Shown in pieces: positions 54,772 through 64,000 of a DNA stretch of 64,000 bases. This DNA comes from Bos javanicus (Eukaryota; Chordata; Mammalia; Artiodactyla; Bovidae). Both the position numbers and the translations under genes were made by a program. The stretch covers positions 97,246,537 to 97,310,536 of the forward strand of contig NC_083868.1 in NCBI RefSeq assembly GCF_032452875.1, in the 5' to 3' direction. The notes under the pieces were generated by a model. It did not search any database and was not told the DNA's origin. It was given only the letters and a program-made list of their open reading frames with translations. Position 1 is the stretch's first letter; each line of letters begins with the position of its first letter.

Positions 54772-56192
54772 CAAAGCTAGTGGAGGTGATGGAATTCCAG
54801 CTGAGCTATTTCAAATCCTAAAAGATGATGCTGTTAAGTGCTGCATTCAATATGCCAGCAAATTTGGAAAACTCAGCATTAGCTGCAAGACTGAAAAAGG
54901 TCAGCTTTCACTCCAATTCCAAAGAAGGGCAATGCCAAAGAATGTTCAAAGTACCATACAATTGCGCTCATTTCACATGCTAGCAAGGTAATGCTCAAAA
55001 TCCTTCAAGCTAGGCTTCAACAGTATGTGAACCAAGAACTTCCAGATGTTCAAGGTGGATTTAGAAAAGGTAGAGAAATCAGAGATCAAATTGTCAACAT
55101 CTGCTGGATCATAGAAGCAAGAGAATTCCAGAAAAATATCTACTTCTGCTTCACTGACTACAGTAAAGTCTTTGACTGTGTAGATCACAACAAACTGTGG
55201 AAAATGCCTAGAGATGGGAATATCAGACCACCTTACCTGTCTCCTGTGAAACCTGTACGCAGATCAAGAAGCAACAGTTAGAATTGGACATGGAACAATG
55301 GACTGGTTCCAAACCGGGGAAGGAGTATGTCAAGGATACATTGTCACCCTGCTTATTTAACTTACATGCAGAGTACATCATGTGAAACGCTGGGCTGGAT
55401 GAATGACAAGCTAGAATCAAGACTGCGGAAAGAAATACCAACACTCAGATACAATGATATCACTCTAATGGCAGAAAGCGAAGAGGAACTAAAGAGCCTC
55501 TTGATGAGGGTTAAGGAGAGTGAAAATGCTGGCTTAAAACTCAACATTCAAAAAACTAAGATCATCGCATCTGGTCCCAACACTTCATGTCATATAGATG
55601 GGGGAAACAGCGACAGATTTTATCTTCTTGGACTCCAAAATTACTGTGGACAGTGACTACAGCCATGAAATTAAAAGACTCTTGCTCCTTAGAAGAAAAG
55701 CTATGACAAACCTAGACAGTGTATTAAATAGCAGAGATATCACTTTGCTGACAAATGTCCTGAATAGTCAAAGCTATGGCTTTTCCAGTAGTCATGTATG
55801 GATGTGAGCACTGGACCAAGGCTGAGCACCGAAGAATTGATGCTTTTGAACTGTGGTGTTGGAGAAGACTCTTCTTGGACAGCAAGGACATCAAACCAGT
55901 CAATATGAAAGGAAATCAACCCTGAATATTCATTGGAAGGACTGATGCTACAGCTCCAATACTTTGGCCACCTGATGTGAAGAGCTGACTCACTGGAAAA
56001 GACTCTGATACTGGGAAAGACTGAAGGCAGGAGGAGAAGGGGACAACAGAAGATGAGATGGTTGGATGGCATCATTGACTCAATGGACTCTGGTTTGAGC
56101 CAACTCTAGGAGACAGTGAAGGACAGGGAAGCCTAGTACACTGCAGTCCATAGGGCCACCAAGAGCTGGACATGACTTAGTGACTCAGAAAC
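54772..56192 (+). mobile_element. BovB LINE (+), decayed reverse-transcriptase region to 3' end
   Basis: It begins CAAAGCTAGTGGAGGTGATG, carries LQQYVNQELPDVQGGFRKG and NIYFCFTDYSKVFDCVDHN, a mutated catalytic box (YNDI for YADD, at about 55451), then the C-terminal region, and ends ACATGACTTAGTGACTCAG. Many frameshifts; older than the other BovB copies. Its 5' break is at nearly the same consensus base as the inversion point of the copy at 44176-46348. Confidence 0.9.
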
Positions 56193-56781
56193 AAATGGAC
56201 ATCCACAACAGTAGTCAAGGCTTTCTCAGCATGTGCACATGTGTTCATGCACACATGCAGGCTGATAAATTGGACTCAGTTAAAAAGCAAATATTTATTT
56301 CTCTTTAAAAGCATAGTTAAGAAAAACAAAAGCTACAGACTTTACAGTGAGATGACATTCAGAGTTATCTTATCAATGACTTAGATCCAGAATAAAAACA
56401 GACTCTTATAACTCTAAGATAATTAGCCTTTCAAAAAATGGGCCGAAGATCTGAATAGACGTGTTCAGGAAACAAAGACCACATGAGATACTGTTGCATA
56501 CCCACTAGAAGAGCTAAAATTTAAAGACTGACAATATGTGTGTTGACAAGAATGTAGAACAATCTGAAAGTGTTTAAACAGTTTGCAGATTTCTCAACAT
56601 CGTTAACATTTGATTACCATTTTATCCAATAATCCTCCTCCTAGGTATTCACCCAAGAAAAATGAAGATGTATGTCCACAAAGAGAGACTTGGACACAAA
56701 CGTGTGTGGCAGCTTGATTCATCATGGCTCCAAAACCCACACCACACATCCACCAACAGGCGAATGGATAAACAAACTGTG

Positions 56782-56950
56782 TGTTAAGTTGCTTCAGTGA
56801 TGGCTGACTCTTTGCAACCCTACGGACCACAGCCCATCAGGCTCCTCCTCTGTCCACAGGATTCTTCAGGCAAGACCCAGGGATCAAACCCAAGTCTTTT
56901 TTTTGTCTCCTGCATTGGCAGGTGGATTCTTCACCACTAGCACCACCTAA
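56782..56950 (-). mobile_element. Bov-tA SINE (-)
   Basis: GTTAAGTTGCTTCAGTGATG to TCACCACTAGCACCACCTAA. Degenerate. Confidence 0.85.
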
Positions 56951-56966
56951 ACAGTAGTATACCCAT

Positions 56967-57166
56967 GAAGTGAAGTGAAGTTGCTCAGTCCTTGTGACCC
57001 CATGGACTGTAGGCTACCAGGCTTCTCCATCCATGGGATTTTCCAGGCAACGGTACTGGAGTGGGTTGCCATCTCCTTCTCCAGGGGATCTTCCTGACCC
57101 AGGAATCAAACCTGGGTCTCCTGCATTGCAGGCAGATGCTTTACCCTCTGAGCCACCAAGAATGGC
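56967..57166 (-). mobile_element. Bov-tA SINE (-), 12-bp duplication
   Basis: GAAGTGAAGTGAAGTTGCTC to CTCTGAGCCACCAAGAATGG. A perfect 12-bp duplication TAGTATACCCAT is at 56955-56966 and 57167-57178. Confidence 0.93.
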
Positions 57167-57711
57167 TAGTATACCCATAGAATATACTTTTTATGGATAG
57201 AAAGTAGAATAGCAGTAGAACAGGACTAAAGGAATAAAGTACTGATACATGCTACACAGGGATAAATTGAAAAAACATGCTGAAAGAAAACATCCTAACA
57301 CAAAATAGTACAGACTGTATAATTCCAATTATATGGAATTATAGAAGAGCAGAACTAATCTATAGGGTCAGACAGACCATCAGTAGAAACCTAGGGCCAG
57401 GCTGGGGCAGAGGCACCAGGGAACTTTTTTGTAGAGATGAAGATGTAATTTATTTGGATTGAGATGGTGGTTCAACAAGTTAATATACATCTTTCAAAAT
57501 TCAAACCGAACATGGAAATGGGTATGTTTTGTTTATTTATTTTTAACGCTTTCATCTCACAATATTAAATTTAAAAGTAAAAATCTAGAATTAATTTAAA
57601 TATTCAGCAACAGGAAATTGGCTATATAAACTATGACACAACCTCCAATGAAGCTGTTTCTTTCCTTTCCAAGAAAACAGGAACAGGAACATAAGTATCA
57701 CATTGGAGCTT

Positions 57712-57930
57712 GCTATGGGCTTCCTAGGTGGCTCAATTGAACAGAATCTGCCCGCCAAGCAGGAGACTCAGGTTCAATCTCTGGGTTGGGAAGATCCCTT
57801 GGAGAAGAAAATGGCAACTCACTCTAGTATTCTTGCCTGGGAAATCCCATGGACAGAGGAGCCTGGTGGGCTACACTCCACGGGGTTGCGAAGAGTCAGA
57901 CATGACTTAGCAACTAAACAACAGCAGCAA
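57712..57930 (+). mobile_element. Bov-tA SINE (+)
   Basis: GGGCTTCCTAGGTGGCTCAA to CATGACTTAGCAACTAAACA with a CAGCAGCAA tail. The 7-bp duplication GGAGCTT is at 57705-57711 and 57931-57937. It interrupts an old MER5-like hAT repeat (AATCTCAGGCTCCAACTTGG follows). Confidence 0.9.
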
Positions 57931-57937
57931 GGAGCTT

Positions 57938-59430
57938 ATTATAAATACAGAATCTCAGGCTCCAACTTGGAGCTGTTGAATCAATCAGCATTTTTAATAA
58001 AATCTTCAGATGAGTCATATACTGATAATAGACTGAAGAATGCCAGCAACAGAGAAAGCACAGTGGCAATCTAATTTATACTTCAGGGCCCCCAAAAGAC
58101 TAAGGAATTGTTGGCCCAGGTAGCTTTGAAAAGGGATGCAAAGATGGGGCTAAAAACAAGAGGATTACCTGCAAATTAAATAAACAGATCTGAGATTCCT
58201 TCCCCAATTCAATGCAACAGGTAACAGTCTCTCCCAAACTGTGGAATAAGAATGGAGGTGTTCTCTGGCATGGGGAACACAGAGTCTCTAGACTATGGCA
58301 AGAGTTGACCATGAAGGGCTACCAGGCTGAAAACAGACTCTGAGTAAAACTATGCACATTAAAAGTTGAGACCTCCCCAGCCTTCTTTTCCCCACTTAGA
58401 TTGCAAGAATACCATTTTCACAAAACACAAAGATCCAAACATCCTTCTCTAGGGATCAATCCAGGAAGAAATAGGAAAGACACTGACACTTAAGTAAACT
58501 TACCAGATTATGATCTACTCATAAGTATGACCACACATCCACAGATTCTCAGACATTCGAAGAAAATCTCTACAATGAAAAGTCAAACCCACAAGCAGAT
58601 AAACAGATAACTTGTAGAAAAGAGACACAGTACTAGAAGAGAACATTATTTAAAAACTCATTGTTTTCAGGGAGAAGGTGCTGCATTCACGAAACAAAAA
58701 GAGGAAGCTATGTCCAACCACCACCACAGAAAAGAAATCACTCCTGGAATATAAAAATCTGATGGCAGAAATGATAAGCTGAACTGTAGAGTTAGAAAAT
58801 AAAGTTCAGGAAATTTCCCAGAAAATGTAGAACAAAAAGATAAAGGATAAGAAAACAGAAAACCAATCCAGCAGGTGGGAAATCGGAACAAGAGAAGTCA
58901 CAGAAAGAGAATAAACTGGCAAGAAGGGAATCAAGGAAGAAAAGGGTGTACCATTTTCTAGAACTGAAAGTTTTTCAAGACTGAAAACCTTCCACCTTGA
59001 TGGAAGAAAATAGACCTATGCTGATATACATCAGAAATTTCGAAACAGTGATAACAGAAGAGAAGAAATAACCAGTTTCCCAAGAGAAAACAAATTTTAT
59101 ACAAAGAATTAAGGGATAGAATGGATCCCTTGAAAACAGGTAAATTAAGGAAAAAAATACAGGATTTATGCTGCCTTATATGAGGCGTACCACTAGGTAA
59201 CCAAGTAGAGGATGAGGGGAAGCAGCTCTTTATGGAGTGTTCCAACTTATACATGAAAAATAAGTTGTAGACCTGAAACTCCACCCATGAATTAACAGCT
59301 GCTGGCATTGAGCACCTATGGCTGTGACTGTCACAGCAGGAGAGGAACCGAATGTTCTGTGCCTTCTACAGGCTGAACCTGAGTCTGCCAAATCTCTGGA
59401 TCCAGCTGCCAATTTGCAAGAAATGCAAGG
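57938..59430. other. Gene-free stretch, probably old L1/HAL1-derived in part
   Basis: 57938-58080 looks like the second half of a MER5-like hAT repeat. About 58750-59140 has A-rich text (GTTCAGGAAATTTCCCAGAA, GATGGAAGAAAATAGACCTA) resembling the 5' or ORF1 region of old L1. The rest is unassigned, and no exon or RNA gene was recognised. Confidence 0.45.
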
Positions 59431-59439
59431 GACACAAAA

Positions 59440-60300
59440 CTGGAAACAATCCAGACTTCGATCAATGAGTGAATGGATAAACAAGAGTGGAGAGTGAAGA
59501 CCCATGCAGTGGATCACTACTGAGCAATAAAAAGGAGGAGCTATCAATACACGCAACAATACAGACGAGTCTCAAAGTAACTATGCTGAGTGGGAGAGGC
59601 CAGGCAAAAACCAGAATGCATGTTGCATGATTCCATTTGCATAAAATCTCAGAAAACACAAACTCACCTAGAATGACAGAAAGCAGGTATTATTTGCGGA
59701 GGAGATATGAGTGGGAGAAGGAGGAAATTACAGAGGGCCACAGGGAACTCTGGGGTAATAAATGTGTTTACTCTCCTGATGCTGGTGGTGTTTCATGGGT
59801 ATCATGGGTATATGGTATCAAACTGTACACATTAGATATGTGCAGTTATAGTATGTAAGTTATACTTCAATAAAGCTGTTTTTAAACAAGGTAATGAACA
59901 CAGAGGGACTATTGAGCTGCACGATGAGTGTGCAATCAGCGAAAGTCACAGTGGTAAACCCTAAAGGTCAAGTGGTCCAGTTCTTCAATAGAAGGAATGG
60001 AGACGTGATCTATACATTAAAACAGAGACGTGAAAGACCTCTCAAATACTTTTCAAAGAAAGTGTAGGACTAAAGTCTCCAGGGACAAACACCTGGGTGA
60101 TAAAACTACTTTTTAGAAATGCAAGAAAGCCTTCTCAAATGTAAAAAAGAATGAAAGAATGGCATTTGCAGCAACATGGATGGACAGAGGTTATCATACT
60201 AAGTCAAGTAAAGAGAAAAATATCATATGATATCACATATGTGACATCTAAAATATGACATACATGAATTATCCATGAAATGGAAACAGACTCACAGGAA
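59440..60300 (+). mobile_element. Old L1 3' pieces (+)
   Basis: AATGAGTGAATGGATAAACA, CATGATTCCATTTGCATAAA and TATACTTCAATAAAGCTGTT (59440-59880), then GGCATTTGCAGCAACATGGA and AAATATCATATGATATCACA (about 60150-60300) follow L1 3' order. Confidence 0.7.
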
Positions 60301-61186
60301 GGAAAACTCTCAAACCCATCTACGAGGCCACCATCACCCTGATACCGAAAAAATGGACAAAGATGCCACAAAAAAACAAAATTATAGGCCAACATCACTG
60401 ATGAACATAGATGCAAAAATCCTCAACAAAATTATAGCCAACAGAACTCAACAATACATTAAAAAGATGATACATCATGATCAAGTGGTTTTTATTCCAG
60501 GGATGAGGATTCTCCAATATATGCAAATCAGTCAATGTGATACAAATTGAAAAATAAGAACCATACGATCATCTCAAAAGATGCAAAGAAAGCCTTTGAC
60601 AAAATTCAACACCTATTTATGATAAAAAAAAAAAAAACTCTCCAAAAATAGACATAGAAGCAACATACCTCACATAATAAAGGCCATATATGAGAAACCC
60701 AAAGCAAACATTATCCTCAGTGGTGAAAAATCAGAAGCATTTCCTCTAAAATCAGGAACAATACAAGGGTACCCACTCTCCCCACTATTATTCAACATAA
60801 TTTTGGAAGTCCTAGCCACAGCAATCAGAAAAATAAATTAAAGGAATCCAGAATGGAAAAGAAGAAGTAAAATGCTCACTGTTCGCAGATGACTTGATTC
60901 TCTGTATAGAAAACCCTAAAGAAGCCACCAGAAAATCACTACAGTATGAATGAATACAGTATATACAGTATTGTAAACAACAATGAATACAGTAGTCACA
61001 AGATATTAAATTAATATACAAATCCATTGCGTTCTTACACACTAACAATGAAAAATCAAAAAGAAAAATTAAGGAAACAATCCCATTCACCATGGCAACA
61101 AGAGGAATAAAATATTTAGGAATAAATTTACCTAAAGAGACAAAAGGCCTACATGCAGAAAGCTATAAGATGCAGATAAAAGAAAT
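60301..61186 (+). mobile_element. L1 ORF2 reverse-transcriptase fragment (+)
   Basis: It encodes NYRPTSLMNIDAKILNKIIA and HHDQVVFIPGM, and later the catalytic FADD box (codons 60882-60893). Frameshifts and stops interrupt it. It is cut at about 61186 by the younger L1 whose 5' end starts next to it. Confidence 0.85.
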
Positions 61187-61626
61187 CCGACAGGGGCGGT
61201 CCTAAGATGGCGGAGGAGGAATAGGACGGGGAGACCACTTTCTCCCCCACAAATTCATCAAAAGGACATTTAAACGCTGAATAAATTCCACAAAAAAAAA
61301 CTTCTGAATGCCGGCAGAGGACATCAGGCACCCAGAAAAGCAGCCCAGTGTCTTCAAAAGGAGGTAGGAAAAACTATAAAAGACAAAAAAAGAGACAAAA
61401 GAGGTAGGGATGGAGCTCCGTCCCGGGAAGGGAGTCTTAAAAAGAGAGAAGTTTCCAAACACCAGGAAACACTCTCACTGCCGAGTCTGTGGAGAGCCTT
61501 GGAACCACAGAGGGCAACATAACAGGGAGGAAAAATAAATAAATAATTAAAACCCACAGATTACGAGCCCAAGGGTAACTCCCCCAGCGGAGAAGCAGCG
61601 CAGACGCCTGCACCCACCACTAGCAA

Positions 61627-61664
61627 GCGGGGGCTGGGCAGGGAGGCGGGGGCTGGGCAGGGAG
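61627..61664 (+). repeat. 19-bp G-rich tandem duplication, possible G-quadruplex
   Basis: GCGGGGGCTGGGCAGGGAG twice without a gap, giving six G-runs of three or more on the + strand, in the L1 5' UTR. Confidence 0.9.
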
Positions 61665-62949
61665 GCGCAGGCTGCACTGCTTAGAGTAAGGACCAGGACT
61701 GAATGCCCCAAGAGCAATCTGAGGGAACTAACATGGGCTAGCAAACCAGACTGTGGGATAGCTACCACACGAAAAGCCCTAACCTAAGACACCGCAGGCC
61801 CACTCACAGAACAAAGGACTGAGCAGAGCTAGCCAGCTGCAGACCGGCCCATCACCCCCCTCTGGTGACAGGCAGCCAGAGCCAGAAGCGGGCAATCACA
61901 GCCCCAGAGAGACATTATCTATCAATCTGCAAGCAGGCTTCTTTGCTAACTAAGACTTCTTGGGGTTCTGGACGGTCAACGTCCACCTGAGAAGGTGCGC
62001 TGGTTGTACACCCAGAAAACTGAGCGGCAGGGACGGAGGAGGCAGTAAGTCGCAGCAACCGGGCTCGCCAAACACCTCATCACCTGAGCTGCTCGGACCT
62101 GGGAAGGGCACAAAACGCAGGCCCAATGGAGTCTGGGCCTCTGAGGACTACCTGAGTACCTGAACCTGAGTGGCTTAGACCTGGGAGGTGCATGCAGCCC
62201 ACGGCCAGCCTCAGACGGTTCCCGGCAGAGCAACCTAGAGCCTGAGCAGTGTGGGCAGGGAGGGCACACGTGCCGTGAGCCGGGGCAGGCCCAGTGTGGC
62301 TGAGACACTGCAAGCACACGCCAGTGTTAATCTGTTTGCAGCGCCCCTCCCTCCCAACAGCATGACTGAACAAGTGAGCCTAAAAAAGTGTTCACCACCG
62401 CCCCCTTGTGTCAGGGCAGAAATCAGACACTGAAGAGACCAGCAAACAGAAGCTAAAACCAAGAGAACCGCCTTGGAAGTGACAGGTGCAATAGATTAAA
62501 ACCCTGTCATTAGTACCGACTACATAGGAAGGGGCCTATAGATCTTGAAAAATATAAGCTGGACCAAGGAACTATCCGAAAATGAACTGACCCCACACTG
62601 CCCACAACAACACCAGAGAAAGTCCTAGATATATTTTTACTATTTTTACTATCATTCTTTTTTTTAAATTTTTTAAAATTTTAAGTCCTCTATTACTCCT
62701 TTAATTTTCATTTTTATAACCTATTACTTTGCAAAAAAAAAAAAGAGACCCTATTTTTTAAAGTAAACTTCATATATATATATATATTTATAATTTTTGT
62801 GACTGTTTTTTTTTGTTTTCTTTAATATAGTATTTTTGAAAATTCAACCTCTACTCTAGATTTTTAGTTTTTGCTTTTTGGTATTTGTTACCAATTTTGT
62901 ACCTTTAAGAACCTAGTAATCTTCAGTACCCATTTTTACTTGGGAGTGA

Positions 62950-63375
62950 GATTACTGGCTTGACTGCTCTCCCCCCGCTTTGGACTCTTTTTCTCCACCA
63001 GGTCGCCTCTATCTCCTCCCTCCCTCTTCTCTTCTCTACCCAACTCTGTGAATCTCTGTGTGTTCCAGACATTGGAGAACACTTAGGGAACTGATTACTG
63101 GCTGGATCTGTCTCTCTCCTTTGGATTCCCTTCTTTTGTCCTCCTGGCCACCTCTGTCTCCTTCCTCCCTCTTCTCTTCTCTGTGTAACTCCCTGAACAT
63201 CTCTTAGCGGTCCAGACTGTGGAGCGCACATAAGGAAGTGATTACTGACTAGCTTGCTCTCTGCTCTTTTGATTCCACCTCATCTCATTCGGGTTACCTC
63301 TAACTCCCTCCTCCCTCTTCTCTTCTCCATGTAACTCTGTGAACCTCTCTGGGTGTCCTTCACTGTGGAGAAACT
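62950..63375 (+). repeat. Three tandem units (about 143-147 bp) in L1 5' UTR
   Basis: Units begin with GATTACTGG or GATTACTGA at 62950, 63093 and 63240. Each has a CTCCCTC-CTCTTCTCTTCTC pyrimidine block followed by AACTC-TGAA and a GGAGA/GGAGC motif. The units are clearly related but diverged. Confidence 0.85.
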
Positions 63376-63906
63376 TTTCATATTTAACCTAGATGTTTTA
63401 TCAACAGTGTTGTATAGATGGAGAAGTCTAGAGACTACTATAAAAATAAGAATGAAAACCAGAAGCAAGTGGCTGCAGTCCAAATCCTGAGAACACCAGA
63501 GAACTCCTGACTCCAGGGAATATTAATAGACAGGAGCTCATCAAACGCCTCCATACCTACACTGAAACCAAGCACCACCCAAGGGCCAACAAGTTCCAGA
63601 GCAAGACATACCAAGCAAATTCTCCAGCAACACAGGAACACATCCCTGAGCTTCAATATACAGGCTTCCCAAAGTTACTCCAAACCCATTGACATTTCAT
63701 AACTCATTACTGGACACTTCATTGCACTCCAGAGAGAAGAAACCCAGCTCCACCCACTAGAACACCGACACAAGCTTCCCTAACCAGGAAACCTTGACAA
63801 GCCACCCGTACAACCCCACCCACAGCGAGGCAACTCCACAATAAAGAGAACTCCACAAACTGCCAGAACACAGAAAGGCCACCCCAAACACAGCAATATA
63901 AACAAG

Positions 63907-64000
63907 ATGAAGAGACAGAGGAATACCCAGCAGGAAAAGGAACAGGATAAATGCCCACCAAACCAAACAAACGAGGAAGAGGTGGGGAATCTACCTGATA
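63907..64000 (+). CDS. L1 ORF1 start (partial, runs off window)
   Basis: ATG at 63907 opens MKRQRNTQQEKEQDKC and PPNQTNEEEVGNLPD, open to the window end. It is the expected start of the L1 ORF1 RNA-binding protein in artiodactyl L1, in its usual place after the 5' UTR. A nearer downstream ATG at 63952 in another frame stops at once. Only 31 codons are visible, so integrity cannot be judged. Confidence 0.75.
   Translation, partial: MKRQRNTQQEKEQDKCPPNQTNEEEVGNLPD

Larger units (their letters stand above)
56270..57530 (+). mobile_element. Old L1 3' region (+), split by two Bov-tA
   Basis: TTAAAAAGCAAATATTTATT, CCACATGAGATACTGTTGCA, CTCCTAGGTATTCACCCAAG, AAAGTACTGATACATGCTAC and GATGGTGGTTCAACAAG follow old mammalian L1 3' text. 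Confidence 0.75.
61193..63906 (+). mobile_element. L1 5' UTR (promoter region) of a younger artiodactyl L1
   Basis: About 2.7 kb starting GGGGCGGTCCTAAGATGGCG. It is GC-rich to about 62400, then AT-rich, then pyrimidine-rich, and leads into ORF1 at 63907. It carries a perfect 19-bp G-rich tandem duplication (61627-61645 and 61646-61664) and three related units of about 145 bp (62950-63370). It acts as the internal RNA polymerase II promoter in active copies. Whether this copy is intact is unknown, because ORF1 and ORF2 lie beyond the window. Confidence 0.88.

Noticed and set aside
61976..62462. Several overlapping ORFs in GC-rich sequence
   Set aside because: They are chance frames in the GC-rich L1 5' UTR, which is non-coding upstream of ORF1.
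1..64000. An undescribed multi-gene system
   Set aside because: The only host genes recognised are PHC3 and GPR160, both known, and the remaining coding-like sequence is retroelement-derived.

Overview
The window is mammalian nuclear DNA from a ruminant, most likely a bovid. It has large AT-rich introns with consensus splice sites and is full of Bovidae-type repeats: BovB (RTE) LINEs, Bov-tA/Bov-A tRNA-derived SINEs, CHR-type SINEs and artiodactyl L1. I see nothing prokaryotic: no operons, CRISPR array or phage. Species cannot be fixed from sequence alone.

Region 1 (1-40000, + strand) is the 3' two thirds of PHC3 (polyhomeotic homolog 3, a PRC1 Polycomb subunit). Eight coding exons are recognisable (506-1377, 5672-5825, 10704-10954, 14195-14354, 21566-21680, 25454-25586, 25678-25909, 31369-31523). 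Their phases join perfectly into about 689 residues carrying the Gln/Pro/Ser-rich region, the HD1 motif, the FCS zinc finger and the C-terminal SAM domain. The first exons lie left of the window. A long 3' UTR probably runs to a poly(A) signal at 39977.

Region 2 (about 40750-42148, - strand) is the intronless coding region of GPR160, an orphan seven-transmembrane receptor. It sits tail to tail with PHC3. Its 5' untranslated exons are not identifiable and should lie to the right.

Region 3 (42149-64000) has no recognised protein-coding host exon. It is GPR160 upstream/intronic DNA packed with retroelements: a twin-primed BovB (44176-46348), a BovB 3' fragment with a 15-bp target-site duplication (52389-52961), a Bov-A trimer (53477-53884), an MLT1-type LTR (about 54363-54770), a decayed BovB (54772-56192), several old L1 pieces, and at the right edge the whole 5' UTR and first ORF1 codons of an L1 (61193 to end) nested inside an older L1.

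I found no convincing new biological system. The most instructive structures are retrotransposition footprints: an L1 3' end fused to a BovB piece within one 16-bp target-site duplication (14625-15443), the twin-primed BovB, and tandem units with a G-rich duplication in the L1 5' UTR. Gene-level observations are a 91-bp PHC3 intron that stays open if retained, a tandem splice acceptor, and a short upstream ORF in the GPR160 coding exon. Repeat family names come from recognising consensus-like text by eye; no database search was run, so repeat edges are approximate except where a target-site duplication is given.
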